From Brachycybe producta (lineage: Eukaryota > Arthropoda > Diplopoda > Playtdesmida > Andrognathidae), in assembly GCA_036925085.1 (NCBI GenBank), contig JAUPFP010000002.1, positions 2,626,550 through 2,690,549 of the forward strand: a stretch of DNA of 64,000 bases, written 5' to 3'. Shown piece by piece: positions 1-11,539 of the stretch; the first letter of the stretch is position 1; each line of letters opens with the position of its first letter. The notes beneath the pieces are model-generated. The model had not been told where the DNA came from and did no database searches. It saw nothing but the letters and a program-made list of their open reading frames with translations. Made by a program: the position numbers and the translations under genes.

Positions 1-1572
1 TTAAATCTTTAAATTCCGAACGTCCTTTTAACAATATAGTCAGAATCAGAGGCGGCCTGGCCAAGGGGGCAGCTCAGGCAAATGCCGGAAGGCCCGGTAT
101 TCAATTGGGCCGATTGTTTTTTTCTTCAAAAAATATTGCCAATGCATTCTTTATAATTTCACCTTTTTAGTAAACTTTTTTACCTGCTGTTATGCCCCAA
201 TTTGCTCAACCTGTATTGGGGAGAAAAATGCAAATTGGTAACAGGTATAAATAAGGTTCGACCATTCCCTTTGGTTTGCTTTTTTATTATTAAAACCTTG
301 CTGGGATGGGGTTTTCTAGTTTGGAAGGTTCTGGGTTGGCCTTTTCTTTTTAAATTAAAGCAATTTTTCCTACCTTCTGCCTTCAGTGGGGTGAAGGGTG
401 GAGTGTTGTAGTACAGATGGTTCCCTAGTTATTGGTATCACAATTTCAATATCCAAAACCCTTCAAAACAAAAATTTTTAATTCAAGAATCACAAGAAAA
501 AATTTTAAACCTCAGAACACTTCACTGATCGACTGACTCCGAGAGTCTGCCACACTCTGACTAAAAGAATGAAATTTTCTAACTATAATCTCTCTAATTG
601 GTTAATTTGGGTTTCTTCTCTTAATTATTTTATTGGTCAATCATATGATTGACATATTACGGCATTTTGTGAATGTTATGTGATTGACAGTAGTTACATT
701 AGACAATAATTGAAGTTAACCTTTTAACAGGGGTAAATTTTATATTACGTTTTGTTTCTAAATTAGTGTATCTATTTTTCCTGTCACTATATGCAGGTGT
801 TGTATTTTTCTTTATGTGACTTTAATATTTGTTAGTAGTAGTATCATATTACCTATTTCTAATTTTTGAATTAAGTTCCTGGTTCATCTATTAAGAAGAG
901 TATCATGTTTTATTAGTATACCACCTGCTACAGCCAACATAGGTTTTTTACAAGTTTTTTATATTGGCAGATGTTCCTACTCGAATTACATTTGTCACAC
1001 TTTTAATTGTTTATCATTTTATTATTTTTGTTTTAAGTGCCTGATTTCTATTGTTTATTTCTTTCAAACTTTGTTAGTTTCTTATGTTAGGTGTTTGTTT
1101 TTCTATTTTTCATTTTTAATAATGTTTCTTTTTTGTTTTGTTTTTTCAACACCTAACACTGCTTAAGAATAACTTCTTTAACATTTAAAAATGTTTTCAT
1201 CATTAATAAATATGTTGTTACTGTTTCGAAGTTTTTTTTATGAGATTTAAATTCTTACAAGCTGGACTCAATACACCCATAACACAGAATAAAGAGAAGA
1301 ACAAAACAGAAACTGGGTCTCTGGCCCCCCACCCCCAGAAAGTGGTTTGTTACAATTTGACACCAAATATATTACATTAACAAAGTAAACACATCATTCA
1401 CACTACTTAGTAGTACTTAAGGAGACCATTAATTACCATCAGAAATGTATTCTCAAAACATTGTGATAGTCCAGTAGCTTGGTGTAAAACAAGGGATTCA
1501 AGGAACCCTATAGACCTCCATTGCTTTAATATATGCTTTCATATATCAAATAACCAACTTTTTTCATTGTTA
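1..1572. other. AT-rich non-coding stretch
   Basis: I see no coding potential beyond chance-length frames. The sequence is AT-rich with T-runs. Around 590-690 there is an LTR-promoter-like stretch with repeated ATTGGT/ATTGAC motifs, which resembles sequence near 8,750 and 9,570, but no LTR boundaries can be placed. No tRNA, rRNA or conserved protein fragment was recognised. Confidence 0.5.
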
Positions 1573-3480
1573 CATGTGTGCGCATGAGTACGCACATGAA
1601 TACACGTGTGCGCATGTGTATGCACATTTACACACGTGTGCGCATGCGTACGCACATTTACACACGTGTGTGCATGCGTACGCACATTTACACATGTGTG
1701 CGCATGCGTACGCACATTTACACATGTGTGTGCATGTGTATGCACATTTATGCATGTGCGCGCATGTGTACGCACATTTATGCACGTGCGCGCATGTGTA
1801 CGAACACGTACACACTTGTGCGCATGTGTACGCACACGTACACACTTGTGCGCATGTGTACGCACATGTACACACTTGTGCGCATGTGTACGCACATGTA
1901 CACACTTTTGCGCATGTGTACGCACATGTACACACTTGTGCGCATGTGTACGCACATGTACACACTTGTGCACATGTGTACACACATGTGCGCATGTGTA
2001 CGCTCATGTACACACTTGTGCACATGTGTACACACATGTACACACTTGTGCACATGTGTACACACATGTACACACTTGTGCACATGTGTACGCACATGTA
2101 CACACTTGTGCACATGTGTACGCACATGCACACACTTGTGCACATGTGTATGCACATGTACACACTTGTGCACATGTGTACGCACATGTACACACTTGTG
2201 CGCATGTGTACACACGTGTACACACGTGTGCACATGTGTATATAAACACACATGTAAATACTCATGTACACACGTGTGCGCATGCGTACGCACATTTACA
2301 CACATGTGTGCATGCGTACGCACATTTACACACGTGTGCGCATGCGTACGCACATTTACACATGTGTGTGCATGTGTACGCACATTTATGCACGTGCGCG
2401 CATGTGTACGAACACGTACACACTTGTGCGCATGTATACGCACATGTACACACTTGTGCACATGTGTACGCACATGTACACACTTGTGCGCATGTGTATG
2501 CACATGTACACACTTGTGCACATGTGTACGCACATGTACACACTTGTGCGCATGTGTACGCACATGTACACTTGTGCGCATGTGTACGCACATGTACACT
2601 TGTGCGCATGTGTACGCACATGTACACTTGTGTGCTGTGTACGCACATGTACACTTGTGTGCTGTGTACGCACGTGTACACACTTGTGCGCACGTGTACG
2701 CACGTGTACACACTTGTACACACGTGTGCGCACGTGTACACCCTTGTACACACGTGTGCGCACGTGTACACCCTTGTACACACGTGTGCGCACGTGTACA
2801 CACTTGTACACACGTGTGCGCACGTGTACACACTTGTACACACGTGTGCGCACGTGTACACCCTTGTACACACGTGTGCGCACGTGTACACACTTGTACA
2901 CACGTGTGCGCACGTGTACACACTTGTACACACGTGTGTGCACGTGTACACACTTGTACACACGTGTGCGCACGTGTACACACTTGTACACACGTGTGCG
3001 CACGTGTACACACTTGTACACACGTGTGCACACGTGTACACACTTGTACACACGTGTGCACACGTGTACACACTTGTACACACGTGTGCACACGTGTACA
3101 CACTTGTACACACGTGTGCGCACGTGTACACACTTGTACACACGTGTGCGCACGTGTACACACTTGTACACACGTGTGCGCACGTGTACACACTTGTACA
3201 CACGTGTGCGCACGTGTACACACTTGTACACACGTGTGCGCACGTGTACACACTTGTACACACGTGTGCGCACGTGTACACACTTGTACACACGTGTGCG
3301 CACGTGTACACACTTGTACACACGTGTGCGCACGTGTACACACTTGTACACACGTGTGCGCACGTGTACACTTGTACACACGTGTGCGCACGTGTACACA
3401 CTTGTACACACGTGTGCGCACGTGTACACACGTGTACACACGTGTGCGCATGTGTATATAAACACACATGTATATACTCA
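1573..3480. repeat. 1.9-kb minisatellite of a 30-bp alternating purine-pyrimidine unit
   Basis: The region is an almost uninterrupted tandem array with a 30-bp period. The unit in the second half reads CACGTGTACACACTTGTA followed by CACACGTGTGCG; the first half uses a related CGCACATGTA-type unit. A non-repeat spacer near 2,238-2,262 recurs at about 3,449-3,475, and the blocks after 1,600 and after 2,270 resemble each other, so the array has a higher-order duplication. The unit length is a multiple of three and the unit lacks stops, which leaves all six frames open for hundreds of codons. These frames are artefacts. Alternating CA/TG/CG steps favour Z-DNA. Confidence 0.95.
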
Positions 3481-4224
3481 TGTACATGACATAGTTACAT
3501 GTGATGCGCATGCGTCATTCATTTGTAATAATATGGGTTTAAAATGAAAATACGTCACATGTATTCTAATATACAAAAATAATAACAGAACATAAAAAGG
3601 AACACCCCTCCTAAATAATAGAAAAGTCCCCCTTTCGAATGCTACAACTGGAAAGAGGAAGAATCTCGATTTTTTGAAAAAAAAATTACGATTTTGAAAA
3701 ATCGAAATTTTATATATCAAATCGCTCTAAAATTTCAATTTTTTTCCAGTTTCATCGTCAGAATGTGTACATCATTTTAGGTCTGATGACATTTTATTGT
3801 AGGTGGCCCCGTTTTCGAGTTGTTCGACCCACTAAAAATTATGACCAAAAACTCAAAAGCGTCAGGAGCTTCATATTGACCCACGGAATCAAATAAAAAA
3901 TACTGCATGTCTTTATCTCATTCCGTTCTTGAGTTGTTCGAGGAACTAAATCGGGTTCCGGACACACACACACACACACACACAGACATCCTTTTTTCCC
4001 CCTTTTCTTGCATGATCCTATATACCTCCATTGCTCTTTAGAGCATCTAAGTGTGTATGATAGTGTACTTCACATATTTGTTGTCACACATAATTAACGT
4101 AGATCGTTCACATTTTTAGATGGACTCTGAGATTGGACTCGGACTCTGAGATTGAGCCGCACAGTTTACTGACGATATTTCTTTCAGAAGAGTTGGAATT
4201 CGGTCCGGATGGGCAAACTGAGAC
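3481..4224. other. Non-coding spacer with a CA microsatellite
   Basis: No gene is visible. A (CA)n tract lies at about 3,962-3,984. The preceding 150 bp, mentioning no open frame, ends in a CACACA tract followed by a pyrimidine run, which resembles a retroelement tail, but I cannot assign a family. Confidence 0.5.
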
Positions 4225-5224
4225 AAAAAGAAGAGAATAAAACGGAAGAAGAATGCTCTTTGCCATAAAGCTCGGAATGACGCCAGAGTCATTGCCCATC
4301 ATGCTCGACAACCTCGCCTCATAGTAACTTATCGGAGCTTGGATCAGCCAGAATCTGAAAATGAACCAAAAGACGTGGATTCGATCATCGTGGGTCCCTC
4401 TGTGGAAGTCCAAACCGAAATTCATTCCGAGGCTGATATGAGTTCGCTAACTGGGTCCGATAACCAACGAACAAGAGATGTCGCTACCGCTACAGAGGGA
4501 TCTGAAGCCACTCGAGAGGATCCGTTTGCTGAAATAACGGCTCGGGATGCAACCTTTGCTGCTGAATACTTGACGTCAAACCAACCTACCACTCCTAGTG
4601 ACGTCACCGACTGGTCTTTGGTGCCTTGTGCGAGCCAAAGCACTTCCGTCGAAGGGACCACCCGCTCTGCAGGGTTCACCACTGGAGAACCTCAAACTTC
4701 TCGCCGCCTTCGACCTCAGCGGATAGTTCCCAAAGCAGAGATGCAACTAAACAATCGATGGGTCAGCTGGCAGATGGAAGCCAGACCCACTGGAACTTTT
4801 TATCTGGGACACTTTGACTTGGAGGAGTGTGCCGGAGCTGTCCTTTCCAATGTCTCTATGTCGTTTCGTCATAGGACTGACAGTATGCCAGACCCTCGCC
4901 ACTGCCTTAATATTCCCTGGACACCGACATATCGAGGTGTTCCACTTTCCTGGGCAGGTGGGTTTATGTGCCTATCAAGTAGGGCTTCGGCAGTTTTGTG
5001 CCACGGTGTTCGCTAGTGAGGAGAACATTCCTTTTCTTGTTGTGGGACATCAGCAGGAGCCGACGGAGGAAGTCTTTCGCTCGGCAATCCTATGGGATGC
5101 AGTTTACCATCACCTCAGGCAGCTGACTAACTCCAGAGAAGCAGCTACGGACGCAACGATCCATGGATTGTTTCTACGGGATCTGGATGGACGTGATCAG
5201 AAATGGATCGATACAGAGTATTAG
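4225..5224 (+). pseudogene. Unnamed Gypsy-associated 3' ORF, copy 1
   Basis: This is the first of three copies of an unrecognised protein family in the window (others at 21,187-23,228 and 49,738-51,753). The reading frame from about 4,339 carries an acidic Ser/Thr-rich segment with TATEGSEATREDPF and then the start of the conserved C-terminal domain (LNNRWVSWQ, TGTFYLGHFDLEE). A frameshift near 4,810-4,850 moves the rest of the domain to the frame ending at 5,224, with VEVFHFPGQ-like, LRQFCA, AILWDAV and LFLRDLDGRDQ motifs. Copy 3 has the same order of motifs. It lies about 630 bp upstream of an LTR, the place of an envelope-type third ORF. I do not recognise any enzymatic motif. The frameshift makes this copy non-functional. 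Confidence 0.6.
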
Positions 5225-5856
5225 TGAAGGGATCCCGGATGTGTCACGTTCGATATTTTAAGTTTTTTTTAACCAAAGCTTTGTTACTTTGCTTGCATTT
5301 ATCATTGAAATTTGTTTTTATAACCTGTCTTTATTAGTCACTCCATTCGCATGATTACTAGTCAGCTGTTTAGACTAGTCTTTTACTCGAGTGTGAGCGT
5401 TTATTCCATTTGCGCTGAATCTAGTCATTTCGTTTAATCTAATTTGTTTTTATCAAACAGTCAAATTTTGCAAAGGTACTGGTCATAAGTTCTGAGTTCG
5501 TTTGAGTTTAAATTTTTGCATGTGGAACTAGTCAATTATTCTGGCTAGTCTTGTATTTTGAGCGATATGTCTTTTAAAAAAAAATATACATTTGTATTTC
5601 TCGTAAATGCCTGAGGCCGATGGTTCCCACTGGTCACGGGCATAGCTAAACTATCTAAGTTTTTGTAGGACCTCAAAAGGCTGGGGTTTTAGGGAAAGAA
5701 AAATATTCTGTCTATGCGAAATTTTAATTAGGGGGTTGGGGTTTTAATTGGGACGTTGAAGCAAGTGTTCCAGCTCTGCAGAATTTCTTCTTTGCTTTCT
5801 TTCATTTTCCGCTCTATCAGAAACACAGGGATGTGTTTCACGGCTAGTTGGGGAAA
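5225..5856 (+). other. Untranslated stretch between the 3' ORF and the LTR
   Basis: No coding frame. It contains repeated ACTAGTC words, and just before the LTR there is a purine-rich tract, GTTGGGGAAA, a plausible polypurine tract for plus-strand priming. The equivalent region of the element ending at 53,370 also has a purine-rich tract immediately upstream of an LTR beginning TGTGAC. Confidence 0.5.
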
Positions 5857-6389
5857 TGTGACATGCCACGTTCTGGGTGTCTAGTTTATCAGGGGTTATT
5901 TCTATTAAGCCGTATTATCTTCATGGAGAGATCGATGATCATATCGATCTCCCTTTCTTTCCTCCCTTTCTCTTTTAAATTGATAGCTGGCTTCATGAGG
6001 CCGGGCTGATGACAGCTGAAATGTCATGGCTGATAGGTGAATTGGCCAATCGGGCGATTGCTACGTCACAAAAGGGGCGTAGACGATCGCTATCAAACTG
6101 AGAGGCAAATTCAAATATCAGCTGTTCTTTCTCAGCTGATCATCAATCTGGACGCATCGTCATGTTGGTGTTCTGGGAAAGGAACAGTCAAAGCCTTTTG
6201 AGGTTCTTTTATAAAGTGTCTTCATAATATGTATATATCGTAACGTTTATTGTAAATATTTTATTAAAAGTTCGTTTCTGCATTCTCTCCGGCTCCGTCT
6301 AGACTTTATTTAGGGACATAAAATCGAGTGAGCGTAGGTTGTTTCCCCACGAAGTAAGACTGCCCAGAAACAGAATCTCGGCATGTTAC

Positions 6390-6390
<1 letters not shown>
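5857..6390 (+). mobile_element. Gypsy-type LTR (534 bp)
   Basis: The segment begins TGTGACATGCC and ends GGCATGTTACA, giving short, nearly perfect inverted termini with TG...CA ends. A purine-rich tract abuts its left end. It contains a TATAAA-type box (TTTATAAAGTG, about 6,210) and AT-rich sequence with TATTAAA near its 3' half. Copy 1 of the 3' ORF lies upstream and a gag fragment lies downstream on the same strand, so this may be a 3' LTR of one element and the 5' LTR of the next. The TA microsatellite hides any primer binding site. Confidence 0.6.
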
Positions 6391-6422
<32 letters not shown>

Positions 6423-6465
6423 AATATATATATATATAGATGTACGTATATATATATAGATGTAC

Positions 6466-6531
<66 letters not shown>
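6391..6531. repeat. (TA)n microsatellite
   Basis: About 140 bp of TA dinucleotides interrupted by TATG and GATGTACG variants, starting directly at the LTR end and running into a gag fragment. Tyr/Ile-rich frames across it are artefacts. Confidence 0.95.
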
Positions 6532-7044
6532 CAGCGCTGGACGGATGAGGCCAGGTGCAGCTTCTTCACGTACCTGCTCGATGGTCCGGCTGAGGAACAT
6601 TACGCCTGTTTGGTGGAGTTCAAGCCGAACCTGACCTGGCCGGAGTTGAGGCAGGCTATGCTTCACCGCTTTGGAACAAAGAATCAGGCTCAGGCCTGTT
6701 TCAACCGTTTCGAGGCCATGAAGCAAGGGCCTGCAGAATCACTCCAGGCGTTCTACTGGTGCTTTATTGAGCTGGCGGAACGAGTTTCTCCTGGTGAGGA
6801 TGAGTCTTGTCGACTCCTCCGATACAAGAAGAAACTGCAGCCGGAGATCCTCAGACCTCTCTCGGGATCAAAAGCTGAGACGGTCAGGGACTTTACCACC
6901 GAGGCAATGTTGGTTGAGGCCGACATGCTAACGTCGGGACTTCTTTCCCCGCTGATTTCGCCAAGTCCGTTCCCTTGGCTGCGGTTTCACAAGATGGAGA
7001 GATGGAGTTACCAGTGCAGGAGGTTAGCCTCCCCTCATTCCTGA
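6532..7044 (+). pseudogene. Gypsy gag capsid fragment
   Basis: The frame encodes a retrotransposon capsid-like domain: [16 protein letters not shown], then [29 protein letters not shown] and [17 protein letters not shown], which follow the usual helical pattern of Ty3/Gypsy Gag (weak hydrophobic helices with the W..L...L..RF core). The N-terminus is lost into the TA repeat and the C-terminus becomes unreadable after about 6,960. Gag would form the particle shell. It is followed by protease and RT remnants on the same strand, which supports one degraded element. Confidence 0.7.
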
Positions 7045-7109
7045 CGGGTATGAGCGGGTACTCTATCAAGAAAGAAGGAGTCATGTACGTGGACATGTCA
7101 ATCCACGGA

Positions 7110-7391
7110 CTGTCCATACATACCCATCTTCTCCTCTTTTAGGGTGAAGGGGAAGCCGTAATAGGTGTTGACCTGGCTTCCCGGTTTGGGCTAATGTTGG
7201 ACGTCGTGAGCCGGAAAGTTTATTTCCAGGAAGACATCTGGAATGCACATCCAGATACTCTTCATGCCGCACTGGCCGTTCAGGCTTTGCAGGGTACTTC
7301 GGTACAACTTCCGAACTCGGTGTTGGAGGCGTTGGAAAAGCTTCACGATTCTGTGGAGCCTCTGCTACTCCCTCCTTTCGGGATCCCGTAA
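7110..7391 (+). pseudogene. Gypsy protease C-terminal fragment
   Basis: A stretch from about 7,140 reads VIGVDLASRFGLMLD and RKVYFQED. This matches the end of a retropepsin domain, where an I(L/I)G(V/M)D motif precedes a final strand; compare EAIMGRDLGGALHL and NKVYF in the 46,865-47,751 protease. The active-site D(S/T)GA half is not present. The frame ends at 7,391. It is a remnant only. Confidence 0.5.
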
Positions 7392-7843
7392 GGTATACCT
7401 GCGGAGCCTGAAAAGGTGGATGGGTGGGTTGAAATTGTCACCCGCACTTGCCGAGACCAGTTCTCCAATTAGGAGCAGGGAAGTTTGTTCCTTGCGACTG
7501 TTGGAGAACGTATGGCTATCAGCTCATGAGCAGAAGGTGTTTTCCATGAGCTTGATAGAGCATGCTGGCCCTGGACAGCTGCTTCTCGTTGAGCCCCTTT
7601 GTAAAGCCTTAGGTGGCCGTGGTCTGTTGGCGGTGGCAGGAATTGCTGAAGCCACAGAAGAAAGCTTTTACGACATTGGCTTGAGAACATCGCCGATGTA
7701 CCCATTGCCCTGGAGACAGGGGAGGGTGTGGCGACAGCTCAAGCTGTGGAGGCAGCCCTAGTGGTGGGACTGGACGATCCATCTAAGTTGAGAGGGGGAG
7801 ACCCCTCTCATGGAGATGGCCGACCCGGGGGTGTCTGCCTAAG
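7392..7843 (+). other. Degraded protease-RT linker
   Basis: No intact frame. Short readable pieces (for example NIADVPIALETGEG near 7,685-7,730) suggest the linker between protease and reverse transcriptase, broken by several stops and frameshifts. Confidence 0.4.
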
Positions 7844-8389
7844 TTGAGAGGGGCGACCAAGAAAGGTCGCCGGGTCCTCAATGCGGAAGTCAAACCCACT
7901 CTCGAAGAGTGCCTTAAAATTGGAACTAGACTGAAGCCTGATGAGGCGGCACAGCTTCGGGAGTTCCTGCTGGAACGCCGTGATCATTTTGCGTTCGATT
8001 ATACAGAGCTGGGGGAAACCCCTGGAGCGAAGTATTTCGCAACCCTAGACCTTGCTAGTGGTTACTGGCAGGTCAGGATGGTGGAGCAAGACATTGAGAA
8101 GACAGCATTTATTTGCTCTCAAGGTCTGTTTGAGTTCCGAAAAATGCCTTTCGGACTCTGCAATGCTCCTGCCACAATGCAAACAGCGTTAGACCTCTTG
8201 TTGGCGGGACACAAGTGGGAGAGCTGCTTTGTGTACCTAGACGATATTATCGTTTTTGGGAGCACCTTTGAGCAGTTTCTCGAACGCTTGAGTACTGTCC
8301 TGAGACTGTTACGAGGGGCGGAGCTGAATCTCCAGCCGAAGAAATGTTTCTTCAGTTTTGACAAGGTCAAATATCTAGGTCACATTTGA
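7844..8389 (+). pseudogene. Gypsy reverse transcriptase fragment with internal deletion
   Basis: This is a Ty3/Gypsy RT piece. AKYFATLDLASGYWQVRM is the catalytic-Asp palm motif, MPFGLCNAPATMQ follows, and CFVYLDDIIVF carries the YLDD box. The end, KCFFSFDKVKYLGHI, is the usual palm/thumb boundary. Between FDYTELGETPG and AKYFATLD the fingers segment, normally about 100-120 residues (R-P-P-R, SPVVLVKKKDG, DYR-LN motifs, present in the 12,171-13,265 RT), is missing, so an internal deletion has occurred. Homology stops at 8,389 in a TTTGA repeat. It cannot encode an active enzyme. Confidence 0.85.
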
Positions 8390-9227
8390 TTTGATTTGAT
8401 TTGAAAAATTACTCTGCAAGCAGCCATAAAGGCCTATGGCAGAGGGACAAGAGTCCAAGTGCAGCATAGAAAATACATTTTTAATTTTTGGGTGACGGCA
8501 ATTTCTTTTTGGATAAAGATTAGTTTTTGCATTAACGGGTTTTTAGACTGTTTTGTTTTGGATGAACATTAATTCTTTTAAAACTTTTTTTTGTGGAAGG
8601 GAAATTTAATTTTAATTTCTAAAGTCATTGAAGTATTTATCTTTTTGAAGATGTTATTTTTAAATGTTTTTTGGGTGTGTTCTAGTCGAACAAAATTAAA
8701 AATTTAACTGGGGTTTGTTTTTAAATAGAATGAATCATCTTTCTATATTTTGGTGACCACTGGTCAATCACATTGATTGGCCAGTTTGGTTTTTACTTGT
8801 GATTTTGCCCAATCAGAGAATACTGAGAAAGTGTTCTCAGTATCCTCTTTTTGGGTATAAAAGGCCGTGTATTTTGATGTAACTGAAGCACTTTTTGGAT
8901 TGTTACTCTGACACTGAGATTATGCCCAATTGTGGCCAAATTCTGTACATTCTGGAAATAAATTGTTATGAAGAGTTTCTTTATATTTATTGGAAAGAAT
9001 GAAAGTTCTATTGACGTCTTCATTTCGAATTGCCAATCCGGGTGTAAACCCGGATCACCACTTTTAGATGAGACTTCAAGGGACAACACGATCAACGAGC
9101 TTTTAACATTTTAACGAGCGAAAGCCTGAGGGGTAGCAAGCAGCTAAAAGATCCATTCTTACTGTAAAAGTTCAACAAGGTAGAACTTGTGAGGAATTGG
9201 AAAGGGATTAATTTGTTCCCTTCCTTT

Positions 9228-9298
9228 CGAACCAGGATAAAATAAGCGGCTTAGCCAACCGCTTTTTGGCATATTTTATCCACCACAAGGTTGGTTCG
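9228..9298. repeat. Nested inverted repeat
   Basis: CGAACCA...GGATAAAATA...AGCGG pairs with CCGCT...TATTTTATCC...TGGTTCG, giving a long interrupted hairpin within the putative LTR or UTR of the minus-strand Gypsy element. Confidence 0.7.
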
Positions 9299-9768
9299 TT
9301 GGGACCTCGAAGTATCCAAAAAGGGTGAAGAGCTGCAATGATGAAATTCACAACCGCGAAGCAATGTTTCATAGATAAAATTTATAGTAAGCAAAATAAG
9401 AACTGGTTAACAACATTTGAAAACTCAACTTGAAAATAAAATATAAGAACCTAGCCAAAATTGGACATAGGTTCGGTCTCATTAAAATCTCTCAAATATC
9501 GAAAATTAACTCTTTATATACCTTGAGAACCCAGAAGTTGGATTCTCAGGGCACAACTTTCTAATTGGTTAACATAAACTTTTGGCCCAAATAGACCAAT
9601 CAAAAGATTGATCTATTTGGCCAAAATCATGATTCATCCCCTGTTATCACACATAGGTGATAACAGGAGAAATGAAAACAAAATCAAATTAAAAATGAAT
9701 AAATCCACTCATGTGAAAGAAAAACGAGGGGGAACCAAAAGGTTAGATCACAATCTATAATATCGAAT

Positions 9769-9805
9769 CTGGGTCACTCGGTACCAAAAGTACCGAGTGG
9801 CCCAG
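9769..9805. repeat. 16-bp-arm hairpin
   Basis: CTGGGTCACTCGGTAC and GTACCGAGTGGCCCAG are inverted repeats with one mismatch around a CAAAA loop. It may be an RNA structure in the retroelement 3' end. Confidence 0.75.
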
Positions 9806-10092
9806 AAGCTAAATAAAATACAGGGTGACGTTAAAAAACCCCAAAAAAACGAAAACGCTACGAAGCGAAAATAAGCAGCGGGCCCAAACGTCTCACTCCC
9901 CCGACCCTACTTCTCAAAAAAAAACTTAAAACCTAAAATTACAATCCCCCACTAGATCTAAATTAATAAACCCTGGGGTATCAAGTCAGAAAATATAAAA
10001 ACGCTTTGAAGATAAAATTGAATTACACAAAATTTCTTATCAAAATTTTATACAAAAATCTCTAGAATAAATTAACTACGACTTGAAATAAT

Positions 10093-10678
10093 TCAAATCA
10101 TCGCTCTCACTGGTCCGGCGACGACTCTGCTCTTTGTTAGACGGCTTTTTACGGCTCCAGCGATAGGTGGCCTCGTCGATCCTTTCTTCCGAACTCTGCT
10201 TCTGTTGTCGTCTGGTAAGCTCGTTTGAGGAGCCCAACATTGACGGTGTCTCTCATAGTCATGTCTCTCATAGTCATCTCTCTCATAGGCCGGATCGAGT
10301 AACATACTCGATCTCGTAGACTAAATTGGTTACCTTCTTCGTGATAATGCACGGCTCTTTGTATGGCCACACAAGTTTCTGAGCCATTCCTGGCTTTGGC
10401 ACGCGATCTCTTATCAGCACTTTCTGACCCGGCTTGTAATCCGGAATCGTACGATGCTTTTCGTCGTAATTTCTTTTCTGCACCTTCTGGGCAGCTTCGA
10501 TATTCTTTTTAGCAGCATCTAAGGCTGAATCGGACTGCTCTGCTTTGTCTCTTACGGGCGGAGGCACGATGGGAGCGTGTGGCATCATGTTGTCCAACGT
10601 GGTCCTGGGCTCGCGCCCAAACATCAATCGATATGGTGAAAACTTGGTTGAGTTATGTTCTACAAGATTGTAGGCCAT
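10093..10678 (-). pseudogene. Integrase C-terminal region (Gypsy)
   Basis: Reads MAYNLVEHNSTKFSPYRLMFGR (split here as NSTKFSPYRLMFGREPR), the segment that follows the catalytic core of Gypsy integrases, then KRNYDEKHR and YKPGQKVLIRDRV, the start of the SH3-like C-terminal domain that binds DNA. The tail between 10,093 and 10,282 is in a different frame and ends near LTR-like sequence. It is separated from the core by a stop/frameshift around 10,680-10,740. Confidence 0.8.
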
Positions 10679-10740
10679 AACTGTGTCACCTAACTTCTTT
10701 TTCTAATCAGCCTGTTACTGAAAGACGTCTAAATGTTTTT

Positions 10741-11190
10741 TCACAACCTCCATGACGGTGCGATTAGTTCTTTCAGCCAAACCATCAGCTTGCGGATGAT
10801 AGGCTGTTGTCGCAGCATGTTGGATAGCAATGGACTTGAAAAACACTTGAGTTTCATTTCATTACTCAAGAATTGGGGTCCTCGATCCGTGATGATCTTC
10901 TGAGGCACTCCAAACTCGTTTACAATCTTGTCCTTCACGAAGGCAATTGCTGCCCTTTCTCTTGCCACTGCCTTGGCAATACAATACTTCGTTGCGTAAT
11001 CCACTGCTATCAGGATGTGCTGGACTTCTCTGGTTGATTTCGGAAGAGGACCAACATAGTCCATTCCCCAACACTCTGTCGGATTTCCTACAATGATTGG
11101 CTGAAGCAATCCAGGTACTTTTTGGTACGACAGTTTGGTCTTTTGACAGATGTGGCACAACCTGACATAGTCGGCAACATCTGCTTTCAT
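10741..11190 (-). pseudogene. Integrase catalytic core (Gypsy), frameshifted
   Basis: CHICQKTK is the CC half of the HHCC zinc-binding domain. GMDYVGPLPKS contains the first catalytic Asp and ITDRGPQFLSNE the second. The third catalytic residue, Glu, should follow about 35 residues later, but the frame shifts after NEMKLKCF, and the conserved ERTNRTVME-like segment is only readable in another frame near 10,770-10,740. The enzyme would join retrotransposon cDNA to host DNA. This copy is inactive. Confidence 0.85.
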
Positions 11191-11539
11191 TGTTTTTCAG
11201 TAGAATCGCTTCTGGATTCTCTTCGTTTTGGTGTATCCGAAATGTCTGGCCTCAGGCACTCAAGAATCTCAAGAATTCCAACTCTCAGGTGTCGGGGCAC
11301 AGTACACATCAGTACTGGCACGGTGTCTTCATACTTCATGTGGTATAAAACGCCATCCACTATCGCAAATTTCTTGTGATAGGGATGCAGTCGATCTTTC
11401 TGGAGTGATTCTTTGATAAGGAGAAGTTCTTCATCAAGGGATTGCTCCCGTTCCCACTGGAAATCATTGTAGACAGTGAAGATGTGAAGGTCTTCGAGAG
11501 CTTCCATCTCTCCATTCTTCTGCTTCCAACTAGCAGGAA
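11187..11539 (-). pseudogene. Integrase N-terminal and RNase H-integrase tether (Gypsy)
   Basis: The frame encodes IVDGVLYHMKYEDTVPVLMCTVPRH in short pieces (VDGVLYHMK, VPRHLRVGILE), the usual start of the Gypsy integrase before the HHCC zinc finger. It runs into the integrase core across a one-frame change near 11,190. The HH half of the zinc finger appears degraded. Confidence 0.65.

Larger units (their letters stand above)
8390..10092. other. Non-coding stretch, probably LTR and 3' untranslated sequence
   Basis: No gene. It starts with about four TTTGA pentamers. Around 8,750-8,900 there are CAAT-like ATTGG motifs and GGGTATAAAAGG, a good TATA box, so this is probably an LTR promoter of unknown limits. 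On the minus strand, a purine-rich GGTCGGGGGAG followed by TGAGACG near 9,893 could mark the polypurine tract and LTR start of the minus-strand Gypsy to the right. Two hairpins are listed separately. Confidence 0.4.

Noticed and set aside
1539-3547. Long open frames on both strands (up to 627 codons) rich in Cys, His, Thr and Val
   Set aside because: They arise because the 30-bp satellite unit has no stop in any frame; all six frames are open and the peptides are pure repeat.
6310-6726. Tyr/Ile-rich frames across the TA microsatellite
   Set aside because: Low-complexity translation of (TA)n; only the gag part after 6,532 has support.
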